A stretch of DNA of 64,000 nucleotides from Poronia punctata (lineage: Eukaryota > Ascomycota > Sordariomycetes > Xylariales > Xylariaceae): positions 1 through 64,000 of the forward strand of contig MU401562.1 in assembly GCA_022579005.1 (NCBI GenBank). Reading direction: 5' to 3'. The position numbers and the translations under genes were made by a program. The number at the start of each line of letters is the position of its first letter. Within the stretch, counting starts at the first letter, position 1. Below, in pieces: positions 57,783-64,000 of the stretch. Under the pieces are notes generated by a model that ran no database searches, had not been told where the DNA came from, and saw only the letters and a program-made list of their open reading frames with translations.

Positions 57783-58852
57783 GGCGATTCTGTGTCTTAG
57801 TGGTTAGAAGTGGTATAACCTCATTTTATTTTGTAGGGACTTGCAAAGACATGGGTATTTATATCCGAAACATGGGTAGCGAGTCAAGGTATCTCGAGAA
57901 CACAAATGTTAACTCAAAAACATGCCTCAACTGGAGAAATGTGTAGATGGAATCACCGCATTTCTGGCCTACCTCAACAGCCTTAATTCTTGGCCAAATC
58001 TTCGGAGGTCTTTCCTTCTTCAAAGATGATAGTATGTCGGCGTCGATATAACCTACAGAGACGACTGCGATTCTTATGTCCCTTTAACAAGTCCAAACAC
58101 CTCGAGAGCCCGCAGTGCAGATGCGGAGTACCTTATTTAAAGAATACGAGAAAGTCCCAGTAGGTTCTATGCATGTAATTTAGCTACTTGCCGTGTAATA
58201 TCCTGTTCATGACGTGCTTGTATCACTGACCAACCACCATGTTTAAAGTTGGCAACGGCTTTGTCCCTTTGAAGGTGCAAGAGGACAGAAGGAACTATGC
58301 AAACTCATCCGGAAAGAAGGTTCTAGCTTCAGCACAATAGTTGATAACAGACGATGCCGATGATCACATACCACCTAACGTAGCATGGGCAAGCAAATAT
58401 GCAGTCCAAATAAACCAAACGCGGCTACCACAAAATCAACGACATCGACAGTAGGGAAGGATGAGACCGTCAACTGGGAATCTACCTTGTTTTTAGAAGG
58501 CTATACGCGGTAAGTCCAACTTGATATTTTGGGAACGTTATAACTTCAAAGGATCATTCCTTCCGTCCTCTAAGTAATATTATGGAAGTCACTGCCACTC
58601 TGATCTATGTGTGCAGGTTCAACTCAGTAGATACTCAAGTAATGACGTGGCAATATGCAATATTGAATAGCAAGGGCGAGGGTCATTCCTACCTACGTTG
58701 GTCATGACCAAATCCATCTTTGAGCAATTTCTTGTAACATAAGTATCCCCTCTACCTGCTTCCCCCTTCATCTTTTCCCCCCGGTTCCCATCTCCAGTTA
58801 TTCCACCTTCAAAACAATACTGAACAACCAATATTACAGACACCCTTGAATA
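57783..58852. other. intergenic, nothing recognised
   Basis: No supported gene, repeat or RNA was seen. Confidence 0.4.
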
Positions 58853-60488
58853 ATGTCCGAAACTTACTTGACCAGTGGCACCTTGGCCTTCTGGCAACGA
58901 TCATATTCGTGGTACGCCTCCAATAACATCCTCGTGACAGCATGTATAGAGGAATTAGGGAGCAGAACAGCCATTAGACCCGCCACCTATGAAGAGAGAC
59001 AGCTCCCACCACAGTTCACCGTCGGAAATACTCAAGTCATTCTCAACACCGGCCGGGGAGTAAAGCATGTCCGGATATTAAGTCCCTCAGATGCCTAGCA
59101 AGAAACTCGGCGATGCAAAAGGCTACCTAAACACCACAATAACGGCGAACTTCCAGGAGTGTCGGCCAGTGACGAGTTTTGTATGGACTGCATGCATTGC
59201 TTGCAGACCTGTGTCGAGGCCTACAAGGCTAAAAAGCCGCGATCGTATCGCGAGAAGGCGCTGACTCTAGGGTGCATCTTCAATGGCAACGCTGAGACCG
59301 GCTGCGGAGAATTTACAACGGCCTCCTTACTCTTTTAGCACCAGAGTTTTGAAGACGCGAATGGTATCATCAACAATCAAACTCATCTGCCTTAGAACCC
59401 CCGAAGAAGAGAGTCCCGTCCGTCTCTTCTACTTTCATACTCGACAAAGCCGTATAACAAAAGCTTTTCGTTCTACGGGGGCATGGGATCTAGCCTTCTA
59501 CCCTGGTCCTGATTACTGTACGCGGTGGTCACACTGTCTCGAGCCGAGACAGAGTTTCGCTTACCGCAGTAGACCTAGAGATGTATCCGCTACCGAGCAG
59601 AGTTCTCCTCACTCTGCAGTACAACCTGAACCGGGATCTCCGAGCCTCTGCAGCAGCGGAAGTACTCGAAATGATCTTCCGGCACGATTGAGACCCCGAC
59701 ATGATTAAAAGCAGTGAAGGATCGGAAGACGGGGAAAACGAGGCACCTCAATTCACAAAGTATTTGACTGAAGCAGCGGTAGAGCATAACGTTATTCCCG
59801 AGTCCGAACGACTGGCTTGGCAAGAGTTTTATGATGTTAGCGAGATTGCAGACAACACCGGTGATGATACCATTCTTGCGGTGTCAGATAAGGGTAACCG
59901 TATGAATGTGTCCAGGTAGGACTGGATCAAGGCGAAGTTATCCCTTCAGCAAAGAACGATCGAGGAGGATTACAATGAAGACAGGGTATATAATACGGCA
60001 TGGGCGCTTAGTCTTGGGCCGAAGAGGATTGCTTTTCACCGACTATATGAGACAAGACGGGGTCGTGGATTTTTATCAGGTTCCTTGGATCGTTTTGGTG
60101 ACGTATTATGGTAATCGAATTCGAGGCAGGTTGGAACACAAATGCCTTTTGGCACGCGCGCCGAAAGAAGGGCTCTGCCAAACAGGTGTCGGGGGATGAG
60201 CACCCTGACAATGATGCCAATGCTCGCCCAGAGGTCGCTACCACCAGTCAAATCTCTGTAGCAAAGGCCGACGAGTATCCAAACGACAATTCCAATGCTC
60301 GTGAGGAGGTTGCTGCGCCTGAACAAGCTTCCGAGTCGCCTGTGGTCGCTCGCCGCGTCCCCTGTTTGGCAGAGCCCTTCTTTCGGCGCGACCGGTTTCG
60401 CTTCTTCTTGGGCGGCGAGCTAGGGACCGCATCGGACGTAAGCGTAAGATGCTCTAACGGGGGCAAACCTACAATTGGGATAAGTTAG
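58853..60488 (+). other. cluster of unrecognised short frames, probably degenerate
   Basis: Several + strand frames look protein-like but do not join cleanly. One starts at ATG 58853 (FWQRSYSWYASNN). A Cys-rich stretch around 59160-59330 includes FCMDCMHCLQTC. One from 59701 is acidic (SEGSEDGENEAPQF). The last, ending at 60488, contains two related units DEHPDNDANARPEVA and DEYPNDNSNAREEVA. A 29 bp perfect inverted repeat (60158-60186 and 60361-60389) brackets those units. No family was recognised. Decayed mobile DNA or a lineage-specific gene is possible. Confidence 0.3.
60158..60389. repeat. 29 bp perfect inverted repeat with 174 bp spacer
   Basis: The left arm starts GCGCCGAAAGAAGGGC at 60158, and the right arm is its exact reverse complement ending GCCCTTCTTTCGGCGC at 60389. 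The match stops abruptly on both sides. Both arms can be read as RRKKGSAKQ, on opposite strands. Confidence 0.85.
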
Positions 60489-60925
60489 ACAAGCATAACA
60501 GGTAATATGGGGAAGCTTGCAAGCATACTAGCTTTATTTTCTTTACGATAGAGCATCGCGAGAGCTAAGTTGCGCTTGCTTACGCCGTAGGAGTCCTCTG
60601 TATGGGCCTAGGCTAGAAGAGCAGCAGGATCTCCTGTATTGGAGTCCACATTGGCATGCTCGGCCGCAGCCCGAGACTTCTTCTTTAAACAACGAACCAT
60701 CTGCGCACCAGAAATGAGTGCCTTGTCGTCACTCCCTATTTGTTTACAGTTTACCTGTAGTTTAATGGCTAGAATTCCGAAGGATAAAGGCACAATAAGC
60801 AAGGTATTAAGTCATCCACTTAAATCACGCTCTACACGGCATAATCATAAGAAACATGCGTTTATGTACTTTATATACATGTTTAACCCCGGTCTCCATC
60901 GGCTAACATAAGCCACATAAAACAT
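60489..60925. other. intergenic, P450-4 3' region
   Basis: No gene supported. It lies downstream of P450-4 on the minus strand. Confidence 0.4.
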
Positions 60926-63018
60926 TTAATCATAATTGGCAAAGACCTCCTGTGCCTGCTCGAATTCGCGTCTGATGACCTCGGCCCTCTTCTCTGACCT
61001 GACCTTGATGACACAGTCATACTCACGCACACACTGGAGGAAGCCAATGCTGGACTCTACCTTTCCGTCGCCCTCCTTGACCTTTTTGAATTCAAACGCC
61101 CACAGAAGCTTAGCCATGGCAATGAACAAGTTTCGCTCGGCAAGATGGATACCGGGGCAGACACGACGTCCACCGCCATAGCCGAAGTGGTCGCGGTCCG
61201 GACCGTCACTGGTATACTGGGAAGCCAGCTTGGGGTGGGTGACATAGCGCTCTGGCATGAAGTCTTCGGGCTTCTCCCAGCGTTTCTCGTCGTGGTGCAT
61301 ACCCCATACGTTGAGCACAACTGTCGAACCCTTGGGAATCCGATAGCCACCGACAAAGTCATCTGTGAGAGATGGTGAGTGATGAAAATGGAAGACACGA
61401 TGCATCGATTCGGGATTGGGGATCCTCACCTTCAGCCACAGCATGCGACACCCCCAGCGGGCTCACGGGTCGCCAGCGGTGACTTTCCTTGATCATCATG
61501 TTGATGTAAGGAAGTCTGGGGAAGTCCTCCCATGTCGGTGACCGGCTATCATCAATCGCAGCATCGATTTCTTCTCGAGCCCTATTGCAATTTCAACAAT
61601 CAGTTACTAACTCCCCGTCACCCTTTTGTTGTACATCATAAAATAGGGGTAGGATGAATAATTCTCTCCATACCTCTTCTGGACCTCGGGGAACTCAATC
61701 ATGGCCCTGACCATGGCGAGGATGAGAGACGACGAGGTATCGGACCCGCCTTCCATGAGCACGCCGCCCAAGAAATAAAGTTGGCTAGGGGTCAGGGCCG
61801 TCTTCTCGTTCTGGTCGAGCACGCGGTCCATGAACGATCCCCGGTTGACACCTCCTTCCCGACGTTTCTCCACCTGGCCCAAGACTTCGGTGTAGAGGTC
61901 CGTCATGGCCTTGCCCACGCCGGAGGCACGGGACTTCCATCGGCCGAGAAGAGTCTCGGGGATGAGCTTGAGTAGGGGGAACGAGTCGACTGGTGGTGTG
62001 GCTCCTAGCTCGAGAATCTCGCTCCAGTCGTTCAGGAGGGAGAATAGACGGAGGAGATAGGGGCTCGTGATGGACTTGGTGCGGATGCCAAAGACTTTTG
62101 TTTTTTTTCGAGCACCCCGGATTAGCAGATATATCTAGGCTAGGTACCTTCACCCACCGAGAGATAGTGCACAGTGGGGGGGGAAGAGAAGTTGCGTACT
62201 TACCTAAAGAGTTGGTGATGCTATTGCTATAACGCTTGGGATGTTCCATGTGGTTCTGGGGCGCGACGAGGAAGTCGTGCATCAGCTGGGTGGCCTCGGC
62301 GTTCTGCAGCTTGATGTGGTGTTTCTCGCACATGGGCTCCATGAAGTACTGATGGATGAGCTTCCTGATGCGTCTCCACTGCTCGCCGTACTGCATCAGC
62401 AGGAGGTGGTCGTCCTGCGTGATGAGACGGCCGACGTAGGAATCCGGACGGTGGCTGTATATGCTGCTCTTCCTATCCAATAACTCCTTGATCATCTTGG
62501 GGTCGGTGATGATGATGGTGTTGTTGGTGAATCGCTTGAGGCTGTAGATTCCGCCATATTGCTTGGCCCATTCTGTGAAGCTACAATGACGAGAAGAATA
62601 GGTGAGTAAGTAGGTACGGTGTAAGTGAGGGAAGTCCGGTAGGTATAACGCCTCAGGGTGGTCTGTAATTGTATGCGACAGACGGATAGATGGGTAATGG
62701 GAGATGTTTGAAGACTTACATGAAATGAGCGTTGAATTTGGGGATGAGATGTTCGTTACCGACGATGGGACGTGTCGGCGGTCCTACGAACCAAAGAGTT
62801 GTTAGAAGGAACTTGAGAAATTCGTTCACACACAAATCAGAAGGTCGGGGAGGGTCTGTCTATCTGTTCTGCCCTATCGTACCTGGTGGCATATCAGCAT
62901 CTCGCTGACCTATACGAGTGACCTTGTAGACGAGCAAGGACACGAGACCAAAGATACAAAGCCATAGCGACGGCGAAAATTGCGTCACAGCCGCTCGGGC
63001 TTGCTCCAAAGTCCACAT
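60926..63018 (-). CDS. cytochrome P450 monooxygenase (P450-4), O-methylsterigmatocystin-oxidoreductase-like
   Basis: Six exons on the minus strand: 63018-62883, 62783-62720, 62580-62204, 62094-61674, 61581-61430 and 61362-60926, giving 528 residues with all joins in frame. The N-terminal anchor LWLCIFGLVSLLVYKV is followed by the proline hinge PPGPPTRPIVGN. The I-helix reads EGGSDTSSS, the K-helix ESHR, then PERY and heme loop FGYGGGRRVCPG with Cys452 as the iron ligand. The E-class layout with a GPP hinge resembles fungal CYP64/CYP2-like enzymes such as O-methylsterigmatocystin oxidoreductase; this is by recognition only. It is a microsomal, reductase-dependent enzyme. It is the right-most recognised pathway-type gene of the locus, separated from the oxidase by 4 kb without a clear gene, so cluster membership is less certain than for the other P450s. 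Confidence 0.88.
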
Positions 63019-63636
63019 ATTTTTTTTTCTTTCTTTCTTCCCTTGCTTGCCTATCTTTGGTTTTTGTCACGAATTCAGAGCACTGTACCAGATTATATCA
63101 CATGTATTTTAGAGTGGTCCTGGGGCAAGGGGGGGTTGGTTGGGTGGGTAAGGAAGGGGGAAGGGGGGCCATAGACGACCTCTCTTCTGCAAACCGGCAG
63201 TTTTATAAGATATGCAGAAGCAAGTTATCGCGAAAAAGAGGCGACATCCTTTTTTTGATGGGGTGAAAACCCATGGCGCCGGAGGGGGTTGTTTAAGTTT
63301 AAACTATAAGTGAACTCTCTCGCCGGCCGGCTGGATTGCATGACGAAAGTGGTAAAATTGCACGCGCCGGCCAGAACAGGAGAGATGAGATGAGATGTTT
63401 GGTTCTAAACGCCCTTCCCTTCCCTCCTCCCCCCCCGTCCCCCTTGTTCCTTGAGTGACGCCGATACGAGACGAGTAAGAAGAAAAGATTGATTGGTTGG
63501 TTGGTGGGTTTGGTTTGGTTTCAGTTTCCGAACTTGAAGTGCGTTTTTGCTGTTACTGGACTGGACTGGACTGCACAGGACTGGACTCCTTTGGTTTTCG
63601 GAGCTATATTTTCTGGGGCATACCTAAAGTGGTTTC

Positions 63637-63667
<31 letters not shown>

Positions 63668-64000
63668 GATTTGCTAACTACTACGTACCAGGTCATACTA
63701 CTGCCATTACTAGACGTATATGAAAGAATACATACATACATACATAATCACGTAAAATAAAAAAACACCCTGGTTCGACTCTTTTTTTTTTTTTTTTTCC
63801 CTTCTCTCGCAGTGCGGCGTCAGGTTGTACTGACTAAAGTAGGTAACTAACCCTTGCCAGCTGAATAAGGTCTTTTGTGGGGCAGATCAGATAGGTAATA
63901 GGCAACGTCCCCCATGTTTTTAAGCTTTTTTGAGTAGTCGATATGCGCGTTTTCTTTCTACTCTACTCTACTCTACTCCGGAACCTCCATTTGGAAATGG
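63019..64000. other. P450-4 upstream region to window end
   Basis: It holds the P450-4 promoter, a repeated GGACT run at about 63558-63588, T homopolymers at about 63638-63660 and 63782-63798, and a short CTACT repeat near 63958-63977. No gene is supported. Confidence 0.45.
63202..63207 (-). promoter_or_regulatory. TATA-like box upstream of P450-4
   Basis: TATAAA on the minus strand lies about 185 bp before the P450-4 ATG at 63018. This is a positional inference only. Confidence 0.4.

Noticed and set aside
1..64000. tRNA, rRNA or CRISPR arrays
   Set aside because: No A/B-box pairs with cloverleaf potential, no rRNA-like blocks and no regularly spaced repeats were noticed; a covariance-model scan would be needed for certainty.

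Overview
The window looks like genomic DNA of a filamentous ascomycete (Pezizomycotina, probably Sordariomycetes; this placement is inferred). Genes carry many 50-210 bp GT-AG introns. Protein types are typical of the group: a Zn2Cys6 regulator, HET and kinase proteins, DUF726, a Dal5-like transporter and many P450s. Repeats carry C-to-T and G-to-A decay as left by repeat-induced point mutation (RIP). Coordinates below come from splice joins chosen by hand so that frame and family motifs continue.

Layout. 1-660 is AT-rich decayed DNA. 1.8-15.7 kb holds ordinary genes, all on +: a two-exon unknown gene, an MFS transporter, a DUF726 alpha/beta-hydrolase-like membrane protein, an Mpv17/PMP22 protein and a Zn2Cys6 regulator. 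17.6-25.5 kb holds a convergent pair of related kinases. One is fused to a HET (heterokaryon incompatibility) domain; the other is free-standing.

27.3-63.0 kb is a sesquiterpenoid-type biosynthetic locus. In order it has P450-1(-), P450-2(-), a 7.5 kb RIP-decayed Ty3/Gypsy element, an aristolochene-synthase-like terpene cyclase(-), P450-3(+), an HXXXD acyltransferase(-), an SDR(+), a secreted FAD-linked oxidase(+) and P450-4(-). The inferred logic is that the cyclase makes a bicyclic hydrocarbon and P450s, SDR, FAD oxidase and acyltransferase decorate it. P450-3, the acyltransferase and the FAD oxidase carry reading-frame breaks in this sequence, so the late part of the pathway may be decaying, or the assembly has small indels.

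Mobile DNA includes one full-length Gypsy element with 160 bp LTRs and an ATAAG target duplication, two related solo LTRs with target duplications of their own (CATGT, GAACT), and a 464 bp Mutator-like MITE with about 60 bp inverted ends and a 9 bp target duplication. Several degenerate unrecognised ORF clusters lie at 47.2-48.9 and 57.5-60.5 kb. No rRNA, tRNA or CRISPR was seen.
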